From: Buchnera aphidicola (Chaitophorus sp. 3695)
GTDB lineage: Bacteria; Pseudomonadota; Gammaproteobacteria; Enterobacterales; Enterobacteriaceae
Direction: 5' to 3'
Assembly: GCF_964058985.1 (NCBI RefSeq)
Contig: NZ_OZ060379.1
Coordinates: 310,001 to 374,000, forward strand
Length of the DNA stretch: 64,000 nt
Of the stretch, positions 31,407-40,425 are shown in pieces (position 1 is the stretch's first letter; each line of letters starts with the position of its first letter). The translations under genes and the position numbers were made by a program. The notes under the pieces are model-generated. The model ran no database searches. It saw only the letters and a list, made by a program, of their open reading frames with translations, and was not told where the DNA came from.

Positions 31407-32033
31407 CTATTTTTTTAATAAATTACTAATTAAACTTTTATATTTAAGACTTTGATAATAAATAGATAATTTACAAGAAGAAATAATAGATTTTAAATTA
31501 GAAAGAGCTAAATTAAAATTATCATTAATTATTAAGTAATCATATTCTAAATAATGTTTAATTTCTTTTGAAAAATTTTTCATTCTATTTAAAATTACTT
31601 GTTCATTATCTTGATTCCTTTTTTTTAATCTTAAAAATAATTCGTTCTTAGATGGAGGTAATAAAAAAATACTTTTTACATTAAGAATTTTTTTTTTTAT
31701 TTGTTGAGCTCCTTGCCAATCTATATCTAAAAATATATTTCTTCCTGTAGATAATAATAAATTAATATTTTTTAATGACGTTCCATAATAATGATCAAAA
31801 ACTTTAGCATATTCCAAAAATTCTTTTTTATAAATCATTAATTTAAATTTTTTTTTAGAAATAAAATTATAATCTACTCCATTTATTTCTTGAGATCTGA
31901 TATCTCGAGTTGTAAATGAAATAGATATATTCATTTTTAAAGATTTTTCTTTTTTTATAAAAGACTTAATTAAACTAGATTTACCAGTACCACTAGGTGC
32001 AGAAATTATAAAAAGCATTCCTAATTTTTTCAT
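31407..32033 (-). CDS. gmk: Guanylate kinase
   Basis: Gmk phosphorylates GMP to GDP. The 208 residues (207 in E. coli) carry the P-loop SAPSGTGKSSL at 11-21. The GMP-binding stretch is SFTTRDIRSQEINGVDYNFI, then YYGTSL, and FLDIDWQGAQQI is the Asp-containing block. It converges on typA with only 10 bp between stops. Complete and expected to be active. Confidence 0.97.
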   Translation of the reverse strand: MKKLGMLFIISAPSGTGKSSLIKSFIKKEKSLKMNISISFTTRDIRSQEINGVDYNFISKKKFKLMIYKKEFLEYAKVFDHYYGTSLKNINLLLSTGRNIFLDIDWQGAQQIKKKILNVKSIFLLPPSKNELFLRLKKRNQDNEQVILNRMKNFSKEIKHYLEYDYLIINDNFNLALSNLKSIISSCKLSIYYQSLKYKSLISNLLKK

Positions 32034-32173
32034 ATAAAAAGTTTATACTCATAAATGTTAATATAATAAAAATTACTTAAAATATTTCTTTATTAAAAGA
32101 TTTAAAAAAATTTTCATAAAATTATTATTTATTAAAAATTTAAATATATAAATTTTCATACACAATAAAAATT

Positions 32174-33130
32174 TTAATAATTATAGAAATAACTATTATT
32201 TATTTTATAAATAAAATTATTTTTAAAAAATTTATTTAGAACTACTTGAGCATAAACAAATTTTTTATTTATTATTACTGAAGTTAATAAAACACCTTTT
32301 TTTATCCAAGAATGTTTATTTTTTATGTAAACTAAATCTCCAGAAATAAATTTATCATATTGATATAAACTATATAAAGTACATAAACATTTATTATTTA
32401 ATTTTTTATATTTTATTTTAGATATTTGTTCTTGTCCAATATAACATCCTTTATTAAAACTTATTGCATAAGGAAATTTGTGTAAATTAATATTTTGTGG
32501 AAAAAAATTAATACAATTATTTTTCTCAATAATTGGAATATTTTCTTCAATATCTACAGATAACCATTGTTCACTTTGATTAAATACAGCATTTTTTTGA
32601 ATTTTTTTTAAAAAATTGAAAACGTTTTGACGCGGATAAATAAATAAAAATCTTTCTATATTTTTTTTAAACCATAAAATTGTTATATCATCTTTATGTA
32701 CGACAGGACTTTTTTTATTTGGTAAAATTTTAATTTTTTTATTTAAATAAAAACGTGCTTCTTTTCCTAATATTCCTAATAAAGTAAATTTTTTATCTAC
32801 AGTAATTCTTACATTAGAAAATACAGCATATTTTTTCATTTCCTTAATTTGTTTTTTATATGTACTTTTATGTAAAATATAAAAATAACTATTTTTTTTT
32901 TTAAAAAGCAACATTGTACTCCAAACTTTTCCTTGATAATTACAATGTCCGCAAAAAAAATATTGATTAATAGAAAAAAATTTAATATCTGCGGTAATTT
33001 GACTTTGCAAATATTTTTTTTTATCTTTTCCAGAAATTTTTACTAAAATCAATTTATCTAAACATACAATAGAAAAAAATATATTTTCTGTAGGTAAAAT
33101 AACATTCTTTTGGAAATAGAAATTTTTCAT
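32174..33130 (-). CDS. ygfZ: Folate-binding Fe-S cluster repair protein YgfZ
   Basis: YgfZ is a tetrahydrofolate-dependent protein that helps Fe-S enzymes such as MiaB keep their clusters. The 318 residues compare with 326 in E. coli. The diagnostic motif KGCYIGQE is at 227-234, with the functional Cys at 229. The surrounding sequence is diverged and Lys/Phe-rich. MiaB, whose activity falls in E. coli ygfZ mutants, is encoded about 5 kb away. The gene is divergent from prfB. Confidence 0.92.
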   Translation of the reverse strand: MKNFYFQKNVILPTENIFFSIVCLDKLILVKISGKDKKKYLQSQITADIKFFSINQYFFCGHCNYQGKVWSTMLLFKKKNSYFYILHKSTYKKQIKEMKKYAVFSNVRITVDKKFTLLGILGKEARFYLNKKIKILPNKKSPVVHKDDITILWFKKNIERFLFIYPRQNVFNFLKKIQKNAVFNQSEQWLSVDIEENIPIIEKNNCINFFPQNINLHKFPYAISFNKGCYIGQEQISKIKYKKLNNKCLCTLYSLYQYDKFISGDLVYIKNKHSWIKKGVLLTSVIINKKFVYAQVVLNKFFKNNFIYKINNSYFYNY

Positions 33131-33340
33131 AATTTTAAACTTATCGAGAAATTTTTTTCAAATAAATAATAATTAAATATTATATGAAAATATAATTATT
33201 GAAAAGAAAAATATTTAAATTAAAATACATAATTTTTTAAATCATTTTAAAATATTAAATCTTTATACATTAAAAAATATATAAGGAATTTCTAATAAAT
33301 ATCATTTATATTATATTTATTTAAATAAGAAAATAAAAAT

Positions 33341-34439
33341 ATGAAAATAATTAAAAAAATTTTAAAAAAAATTTTAAAATATTCTACTAAATTTAAAAAA
33401 ACTAAGGAATATCTTTAAATTAACAAAATATCAAGAAAAATCTAAAGAAATTAATAAAAAATTAGAAAATAAAAAAAATTGGAAAAAAATAAATTTAATT
33501 ACAAATCTTAATAAAAAAAAAAAATATATTAATAAAAAAATGAATTTATTAATATCTATAAAAAATGAATTAAAAGAAAATAAAAATTTATTAAATTTAT
33601 CTCATGAACTTAATGATTTATCAATATTACATGAAATTAAAAAAAATTTATCCAAAATAAAAAATCAAATTGAAAATTTAAATTTTTATAATATGTTTAA
33701 AAAAGAATATGATAAAAAAAATTGTTATATTGAAATTCAATCTGGATCTGGTGGAATAGAAGCTCAAGACTGGTCTAAAATGTTATTTAAAATGTATTTA
33801 AAATGGGCTCAAAAAAAAAATTTTAACACTAAAATAATTTCAGTATTATATGATGAATTTAATGGTATAAGATCTGCTACTATTCAAATTAAAGGACAAT
33901 ATTCATTTGGATGGCTGAGAACAGAGTCAGGAATACATCGATTAATACGTAAAAGTCCTTTTAATACAGGAAATAAAAGACATACTTCTTTTAGTTCAAT
34001 TTTCGTTTATCCTATTATTAAAAAAAATAAAAAAATTAACATTAAAAAATCAGATTTAAAAATAGATGTATATAAAGCTTCTGGAGCAGGAGGCCAACAT
34101 GTAAATAAAACAGAATCAGCTGTTAGAATCAAACATATACCAACTGGAATTATTGTTAAATGTCAAAATAATAGATCTCAACATAAAAATAAAAAATATG
34201 CAATTCAACAAATCATTTCAAAAATTTTTACTATGCAATTAAAAAATCAAGCTTTAAAAAAAAAAGAGATCGATTTTAAAAAGTTAGAAATTAATTGGGG
34301 AAATCAAATTAGATCATACATATTAGATGATTCTCGTATTAAAGATGAAAGAACGAAATTAGAAACGAGAAATACACAAAAATTTTTAAATGGAAACATC
34401 AATAAATTTATTAAAAAAAGCTTAAAACTAGGATTATAA
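33341..34439 (+). CDS. prfB: Peptide chain release factor RF2 with programmed +1 frameshift
   Basis: RF2 ends translation at UGA and UAA. A short zero-frame leader starts at ATG 33341 and runs 25 codons to CTT then TAA (33416-33418). The body continues in the +1 frame from AAA 33417 to 34439. Joined, the product is 365 residues, exactly the E. coli length, and the shift falls at the same codon (stop at codon 26). Body motifs: SGSGGIEAQDWSKML, the GGQ region ASGAGGQHVNKTESAV, and NRSQHKNK. The codon-recognition tripeptide position reads SPF, typical of RF2. Reading from the later ATG at 33540 would lose the N-terminal domain. Confidence 0.96.
33404..33419 (+). promoter_or_regulatory. RF2 recoding (+1 frameshift) site with a UAA stop
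   Basis: An internal Shine-Dalgarno-like AAGGA (33404-33408) stands at the same distance from the slippery CTT (33413-33415) as AGGGGG in E. coli. The zero-frame stop is TAA, whereas the textbook site is CTT TGA C. A slip of the CUU-decoding tRNA to UUU gives AAA as the next codon. Confidence 0.9.
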
Positions 34440-34442
34440 AAT

Positions 34443-35942
34443 ATGAAAAAAAAAATTAAAAAAATTCCCTTTAAAAAAAAAGATACAAATAACGAATTTA
34501 TAAATAGAAAATTAAAACTAAAAGAACTAAAAAAAAAAGGATTTAACTTTCCAAATAAATTTCAAAAAAAACATTATTTTAATCAAATATATATTAAATA
34601 TAATTCTCAAAATAGAAATGAACTTCAAGATAATCAAAATAACATTCAAACCGCAGGAAGAATAATCCAAAAAAGAATTATGGGTAAAGCAATTTTTATG
34701 CGTTTACAAGATTCTGAAGGAGAAATTCAAATATATTCTAAACAAAATTCTTTAACTTCTAAAACCAATAATTTTAAAAAATTTAAAAGTCTTGATTTAG
34801 GAGATATTATAGGAGTAATTGGTATAATTTTTAAAACTAAAACGAATGAATTAACTATACATTGTCAAAAATTTATTTTATTAACAAAAGCACTTAGACC
34901 TCTTCCAGAAAAATTTCATGGATTAGTAAATAAAGATACAAGATATAGAAAAAGATACTTAGATTTTATTTCTAATAATAGTTTAAAAAAAACATTTCAA
35001 ATACGATCTAAATTAATATCTATGATTAGAAATTATATGCATAAAAAAAAATTTTTAGAAGTAGAAACACCTATGTTACATAATCTTCCTGGAGGAGCTA
35101 TTGCTAAACCTTTTATTACATATCATAATTCTTTAAGCAAAAAAATGTATTTAAGAATTGCTCCGGAATTATATTTAAAACGTTTAATTATAGGAGGATT
35201 TGAAAAAATATTTGAAATTAATAGAAATTTTAGAAATGAAGGTGTATCTTCACGTCATAATCCAGAATTTACAATGATGGAAATATATATTGCTTACTCT
35301 AATTATAAATATCTAATGAAATTTTTAGAAAATTTAATGCAATATTTATCAAAAAAAATTCACCATAATTATATAATTGAATATAAAAAAAATTTTTTTG
35401 ATTTAAGTAAACCATTTTTAAAACTAACAATGAAAGAATCTATTATTAAATTTAATAATTTTATAGATCCAAAAGATTTAAAAAATTTAACTCAATTAAA
35501 AAAAATTACAAATAAATTACAATTAAAAATTAAACATACATGGGGAATAGGAAAAATTATTACAGAAATATTTGAAAAAACAGTAGAAAAAAAACTTATA
35601 AATCCAACTTTTATTACAGAATATCCAATAGAAGTATCTCCTTTAGCAAGAGAAAAGAATCACGATAAATATTTTTCTGACAGATTTGAATTTTTTATTG
35701 GAGGTTATGAAATAGGAAATGGATTTTCAGAATTAAATGATCCTACAGAACAAAAGAAAAGATTTAAAATGCAAAATAAAAAAAAAAAATACGATAAAGA
35801 TTATATATTAGCTTTAGAACATGGTATGCCTCCTACAGCTGGATTAGGTATTGGAATTGATCGATTAACCATGATTTTTACAAATCAAAAAAACATTAAA
35901 GATGTCATAATGTTTCCTAATATGAGATTTATTAAAAAATAA
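34443..35942 (+). CDS. lysS: Lysyl-tRNA synthetase
   Basis: A class II synthetase that charges tRNA-Lys, in heavy demand given the lysine-rich proteome. The 499 residues compare with 505 in E. coli. The N-terminal OB fold includes GRIIQKRIMGKAIFMRLQD. The catalytic core has FLEVETPMLHNLPGGAIAKPF, motif 2 FEINRNFRNEGVSSRHNPEF, and motif 3 GLGIGIDRLTM. It follows prfB with a 3-bp gap, as in E. coli prfB-lysS, so the two are co-transcribed. Confidence 0.98.
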   Translation: MKKKIKKIPFKKKDTNNEFINRKLKLKELKKKGFNFPNKFQKKHYFNQIYIKYNSQNRNELQDNQNNIQTAGRIIQKRIMGKAIFMRLQDSEGEIQIYSKQNSLTSKTNNFKKFKSLDLGDIIGVIGIIFKTKTNELTIHCQKFILLTKALRPLPEKFHGLVNKDTRYRKRYLDFISNNSLKKTFQIRSKLISMIRNYMHKKKFLEVETPMLHNLPGGAIAKPFITYHNSLSKKMYLRIAPELYLKRLIIGGFEKIFEINRNFRNEGVSSRHNPEFTMMEIYIAYSNYKYLMKFLENLMQYLSKKIHHNYIIEYKKNFFDLSKPFLKLTMKESIIKFNNFIDPKDLKNLTQLKKITNKLQLKIKHTWGIGKIITEIFEKTVEKKLINPTFITEYPIEVSPLAREKNHDKYFSDRFEFFIGGYEIGNGFSELNDPTEQKKRFKMQNKKKKYDKDYILALEHGMPPTAGLGIGIDRLTMIFTNQKNIKDVIMFPNMRFIKK

Positions 35943-35970
35943 ACTTTACTAAATAAAAAAATAATAAAAA

Positions 35971-37215
35971 ATGAACATTCTAATAAGAAAAAAAAATAAA
36001 GTTAATTCAAAAAAAATTTTAAAAATTATTAAAAAGTATAAAACTCCAATTTGGATATATAATAAAAAAACAATTCAAAAAAAAATATCAAAACTAAAAA
36101 AATTTGATATTATTAGATTTGCTCAAAAAGCATGTTCGAATATTCATATATTAAAAATTATGAGAAAAAATAAAGTAAAAGTTGATGCTGTTTCTTTAGG
36201 AGAAATTGAACGAGCTTTATACGCTGGTTTTAAAGGAAACAGTGAAGATATTATTTATACTTCTGATATTATTGAAGATGATACATTAGAAAAAGTTATT
36301 TTACATAATATTCCAATTAATATTGGATCTATAGATATGATTAAAAAAATTGGTAAAAGATCTCCAAAACATAAAGTGTGGATAAGAATAAATCCAGGAT
36401 TTGGACATGGACATAATAAAAAAACAAATACAGGAGGAAAAAATAGTAAACATGGAATTTGGAATTTAAAAAAAGCTTTTAAATTAATTAAAAAATTCAA
36501 CTTAAAATTAATTGGACTACATATCCATATTGGATCTGGTGTAAATTATATTCATTTAAAAAAAGTCTGTCATGCAATGTTAAAAGAAGCAACATCTATA
36601 AATCATAAAATATCTTATATATCAGCAGGTGGAGGTTTAACTATTCCTTATAAAAGTTATCAGGACAAAGTTAATATTGAAGACTATTATCAAATATGGA
36701 ATAAATCCAGAAATCAAATTTCTAAAAAACTAAATTGTAAAATTAAACTAGAAATAGAACCCGGACGATTTTTAGTTGCTGAATCTGGTTTATTAGTATC
36801 TAAAATAGAAAGTATAAAAATTGTAAAAAATAGAACATTTATACTTTTAAATTGTGGATTTAATGAATTAATACGTCCAGTATTATATGGAAGTTACCAT
36901 TATATTTCTGTGTTACCTATGGATAATAGAACTTTAGATTATGCAAAAAAAATAGAAGTAATTGTTGGCGGTCCTTTATGTGAATCAGGAGATATATTTA
37001 CACAAAAAGAAAATAATATTTTATATACCATAAAAATACCAATAGTTAAAATTGGTGATTACTTAATAATTCATGATGTAGGAGCATATGGATCATCAAT
37101 GTCTTCTAATTATAATAGCAGACCTTTAATTCCTGAAATTTTAGTAAAAAAAAATAGTTTTATACAAATAAGAAGACGACAAACTATAAAAGAAATGTTA
37201 TCTTTAGAACTTTAA
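35971..37215 (+). CDS. lysA: Diaminopimelate decarboxylase
   Basis: LysA decarboxylates meso-diaminopimelate to lysine, the last step of lysine supply to the host. The 414 residues compare with 420 in E. coli. The PLP-binding Lys is at about residue 53 in FAQKACSN. HIHIGSGV, the glycine loop SAGGGLTIPY, EPGRFLVAESG and the substrate-binding GPLCESGD are present. asd, which feeds the same pathway, lies 7 kb downstream. The regulator lysR, adjacent in E. coli, is absent. Confidence 0.97.
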   Translation: MNILIRKKNKVNSKKILKIIKKYKTPIWIYNKKTIQKKISKLKKFDIIRFAQKACSNIHILKIMRKNKVKVDAVSLGEIERALYAGFKGNSEDIIYTSDIIEDDTLEKVILHNIPINIGSIDMIKKIGKRSPKHKVWIRINPGFGHGHNKKTNTGGKNSKHGIWNLKKAFKLIKKFNLKLIGLHIHIGSGVNYIHLKKVCHAMLKEATSINHKISYISAGGGLTIPYKSYQDKVNIEDYYQIWNKSRNQISKKLNCKIKLEIEPGRFLVAESGLLVSKIESIKIVKNRTFILLNCGFNELIRPVLYGSYHYISVLPMDNRTLDYAKKIEVIVGGPLCESGDIFTQKENNILYTIKIPIVKIGDYLIIHDVGAYGSSMSSNYNSRPLIPEILVKKNSFIQIRRRQTIKEMLSLEL

Positions 37216-37843
37216 TGCTATGCTTAAATTTCATATAAAATATTTATTAATATTTTAAATATTAAATTGAAACAACAAATAGAATATGTTTGTTTTCTTT
37301 AAAATAATATTTTTAAATGTTTATTTAAAAAATTATTTTAAATATTTTTAATTATAATTAACACAATATTTTATATAAATAAAAAATTATTTTATATTTA
37401 AAATTTTTAAATAATTTAATATATTTATTAATTTTATAAAAAATAATTAAATAAATTATATTATAAAAGACATTACTAATATTTTTACATATAAAAAATT
37501 AAAAAAATTAAAAATATATTTCAAATTATTAAAAAATAAGAAAAATAAACAATATAAAAAAAATTAGAACTTTATTTTTTTTAGTTACTAAATAAAAAAT
37601 CAATTTTAAAAAAAATAATATATAAATTATTTTAAAAAAATAATATTTCTATTATTATTTCAAAATATTATATTTATTAAAAAAATTCAATATATTTTAA
37701 AAAAAATATTTAAAATTAATTAATCTATAAAAATAATATAAAAATACAAAAAATAAAATCTAAAATTTTAAAATTAAAAAATTAAAAATATTGTTTTTTA
37801 CATAAAGTCTGATATTAAAATATAAATATATTTCAAAATATAA
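37216..37843. other. Eroded 628-bp spacer between lysA and miaB
   Basis: No intact gene. In E. coli lgt and thyA are adjacent and lie not far from lysA, and as I recall both sit between lysA and miaB in other Buchnera. A faint, stop-containing match to the ThyA block HLYxNHxxQ may begin at 37722, and a possible C-terminal trace lies near 37795. Neither is strong enough to call a pseudogene. Apart from the hairpin after lysA the stretch is featureless A/T. Confidence 0.4.
37274..37300 (+). terminator. Putative terminator after lysA
   Basis: An 8-bp stem AACAAATA / TGTTTGTT (37274-37281 with 37287-37294, one G-U pair) with a GAATA loop, followed by TTCTTT. It lies 58 bp after the lysA stop. 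Confidence 0.55.
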
Positions 37844-37861
37844 ATGTTATTAAAAAAAATC

Positions 37862-39181
37862 ATGAAAAAAATACATATAAAAACATGGGGTTGCCAGATG
37901 AATGAATATGATTCATCTATAATATTTCATGTACTTCAAAAAAAATTAAAATATATTGCAACAAAAAATGCAGAAAAATCTGATTTAATCATTTTAAATA
38001 CATGCTCTATACGAGAAAAAGCACAAGAGAAACTATTTGATCAATTAGGAAGATGGAAAAAATTAAAACATATAAATAAAAAATTAATTATAGCTGTAGG
38101 AGGATGTGTAGCTGCACAAGAAAAAAAAAATATTTATAAAAGAGCACCATATGTAGATATAATTTTTGGACCAAAAACAATTCATCGTTTACCTAAAATC
38201 ATTAAAAAAATTTATAAAAAAAGAAAAAAAATTATAAATATTCAATCAAATAGTTTAAAAAAATATAAATTTTATAAACATCATTCTTTAAAAAAGATTA
38301 GTGAATATATTTCTATTATGGAAGGGTGTAATAAATGCTGTTCGTTTTGTATTGTTCCACATACTCGAGGCAAAGAAATCAGTCGAAATCCTGAAGAAAT
38401 TTTATCTGAAGCAAATTTTTTAGCGAATAACGGAACTAAAGAAATAATTTTATTAGGGCAAAATGTAAACTCATATAAAGGTAAATCTATTAATAAATCT
38501 ATTTTAAAATTATCAAATTTAATAAAATTAATATCTAAAATTGATCAAATAAAAAGAATACGTTTTATTACAAGCAATCCTATGGAATTTACAGATGATT
38601 TAATTAAAATTTATAAAAAAGTACCAAAATTAGTTAGCTATTTACATTTACCTGTACAAAGTGGTTCAAATAGAATTTTAAAAAAAATGAGAAGAGCCTA
38701 TAATATTTCAATATATAAAAAAATTATACAAAAATTAATTTTATATAGACCGAATATACAAATTACTTCTGATTTTATTATTGGTTTTCCTGGAGAAACA
38801 AGAGAAGATTTTCAAAAAACATTAAAATTAATTGATGAAATAAAATTTGATATGAGTTTTAGTTTTATTTATTCAAAACGACCTGGTACACCAGCAGCAC
38901 GTTTATTAGATTCTGTTAGTTTACAAGAAAAAAAAGAAAGATTATATTTTTTACAAAAAAAAATACAAAAAAATACAAAATTTTGGAGTAAAAAAATGAT
39001 TGGAACACGTCAAAAAGTATTAGTAGAAAAATTTATATACAAAAATAATATAAAAAAATTATTTGGAAAAACTCAAAATAATAGAACAGTTTTATTTAAA
39101 GGATCTAAAAAATTAATTGGAAAAATTATTAATGTTAAAATTAAAAACGCACATATGCAAACTTTAAAAGGAGAATTATAA
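37862..39181 (+). CDS. miaB: tRNA-2-methylthio-N6-dimethylallyladenosine synthase MiaB
   Basis: MiaB is a radical-SAM enzyme with two Fe-S clusters that adds the methylthio group to i6A37 in tRNAs reading UNN codons. I place the start at ATG 37862 (MKKIHIKTWGCQMNEYDSS), which matches E. coli; an in-frame ATG at 37844 adds six residues. Cluster I Cys are in WGCQMN, NTCSIRE and GGCVA. The radical-SAM triad is GCNKCCSFCIVPHTRG, C-x3-C-x2-C. A TRAM domain ends the protein. ybeY follows in the ancestral order; ybeZ, between them in E. coli, is missing. Confidence 0.97.
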   Translation: MKKIHIKTWGCQMNEYDSSIIFHVLQKKLKYIATKNAEKSDLIILNTCSIREKAQEKLFDQLGRWKKLKHINKKLIIAVGGCVAAQEKKNIYKRAPYVDIIFGPKTIHRLPKIIKKIYKKRKKIINIQSNSLKKYKFYKHHSLKKISEYISIMEGCNKCCSFCIVPHTRGKEISRNPEEILSEANFLANNGTKEIILLGQNVNSYKGKSINKSILKLSNLIKLISKIDQIKRIRFITSNPMEFTDDLIKIYKKVPKLVSYLHLPVQSGSNRILKKMRRAYNISIYKKIIQKLILYRPNIQITSDFIIGFPGETREDFQKTLKLIDEIKFDMSFSFIYSKRPGTPAARLLDSVSLQEKKERLYFLQKKIQKNTKFWSKKMIGTRQKVLVEKFIYKNNIKKLFGKTQNNRTVLFKGSKKLIGKIINVKIKNAHMQTLKGEL

Positions 39182-39234
39182 AATATTTTATTAAAATAAA
39201 AATTTTTAAAATATTTAATTTTATATAATTTTAA

Positions 39235-39696
39235 ATGATTAAAATAAATATGAAATATTCCGTAGAAATAAAAAAAAATATTCCAAAAAAAAAATTAATA
39301 AAAAAATGGGTTAAAAAAATTATAAAAAATTCTATAAAAAAAACAATAATTACAATAAAAATTGTTAATAAAAATAAAATAAAAAAATTAAATTATCTTT
39401 ATAAACATAAAAATAAACAAACAAATATTTTATCTTTTACTATTATAGATCCTCAAGAAAATAATAATACATTCTTAATGGGAGATTTAGTAATTTGTAA
39501 AAGCATTATTGAAAAAGAATCAAAAAAATATTGTATAAAAATATCTGAACGATGGGCACATATGATTATTCACGGTGTATTGCATTTAATGGGTTATGTA
39601 CATAATAATTTATCTAGTCAAAAAAAAATGGAAACATTAGAAATCAAAAACATGATTTCTTTAGGATTTAAAAATCCATATTTTTATAATAAATAA
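39235..39696 (+). CDS. ybeY: Endoribonuclease YbeY
   Basis: YbeY is a zinc-dependent RNase involved in 16S rRNA 3'-end maturation and 70S quality control. The 153 residues (155 in E. coli) contain the H-x3-H-x5-H zinc site as HGVLHLMGYVH near residue 120. The usual GYDH reads GYVH here, but all three zinc His are kept. NKQTNILSF matches the TDVLSF block. It precedes corC as in E. coli ybeY-ybeX. Confidence 0.93.
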   Translation: MIKINMKYSVEIKKNIPKKKLIKKWVKKIIKNSIKKTIITIKIVNKNKIKKLNYLYKHKNKQTNILSFTIIDPQENNNTFLMGDLVICKSIIEKESKKYCIKISERWAHMIIHGVLHLMGYVHNNLSSQKKMETLEIKNMISLGFKNPYFYNK

Positions 39697-39783
39697 TGTT
39701 AATTTAAAAATATTTAACTTTAATTATAAATATAATTTATATAAAAATATTTATAATATTAATTTAAAAGAGATATACAGAAT

Positions 39784-40332
39784 ATGTATAACAAAAAAGG
39801 ATTTATTTTAAAATTTTTTAACAAAATTTTTAGCGAAGAACCACAAGATAAAAAAGAACTATTATATTTTATAAATAAATCTAAAAAAAATAAATTAATT
39901 GTACAAAATACTTATAACATTGTTAAAAAAGTAATTAATTTAGAAAATAAAAAAGTAAAAGATATCATGGTTCCTAGAACTCAAATGATTACATTAAATA
40001 TTCATGATACATTAAAAAAATGTTTAAAAATCACTATTCAATCATCGTATTCAAGATTTCCAATCATGAGTTATGATAAAAATCACATCATAGGATTTTT
40101 AATAGCTAAAGATTTATTTAAAAATATATACAATGATCAAAAAAATTTTTTATTAAAAAAAATAATTAAAAAACCTGTAATTATTCCTGATAGCCAAAAT
40201 CTTAATAGAACCTTAAAAGAATTTTATCTTAATAAAAATTATATGTCTATCGTTATAGATGAATTTGGAATTATTACTGGATTAATAACTATTAAAGATA
40301 TTTTAAAGCATTTGTTCAAAAAAATAAAATAA
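39784..40332 (+). CDS. corC: CorC/YbeX-like CBS-domain protein, C-terminally truncated
   Basis: CorC-family proteins are linked to Mg/Co efflux and, for E. coli YbeX, to ribosome and RNA metabolism. The 182 residues cover the N-terminus and both CBS domains (KVKDIMVPRTQMITL and SRFPIMSYDKNHIIGFLIAKDL, then VIIPDSQNL and SIVIDEFGIITGLITIKDIL). The protein ends straight after the second CBS domain. The roughly 100-residue CorC_HlyC domain of the E. coli protein (292 residues) is absent, and no trace of it follows. lnt, next in E. coli, is also missing. Confidence 0.9.
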   Translation: MYNKKGFILKFFNKIFSEEPQDKKELLYFINKSKKNKLIVQNTYNIVKKVINLENKKVKDIMVPRTQMITLNIHDTLKKCLKITIQSSYSRFPIMSYDKNHIIGFLIAKDLFKNIYNDQKNFLLKKIIKKPVIIPDSQNLNRTLKEFYLNKNYMSIVIDEFGIITGLITIKDILKHLFKKIK

Positions 40333-40425
40333 TTAAAATTCTTTTAAGATTCTCATATAATTTTTTTTAAAAAAATAATAAAAAATTTTAAAGTATTTAT
40401 AAGAAATTACATATAAGGAATATAA

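Noticed and set aside
33540-34439. prfB starting at the internal ATG 33540
   Set aside because: The +1 frame upstream, back to the recoding site, aligns with RF2, and the total length with the leader equals E. coli RF2.
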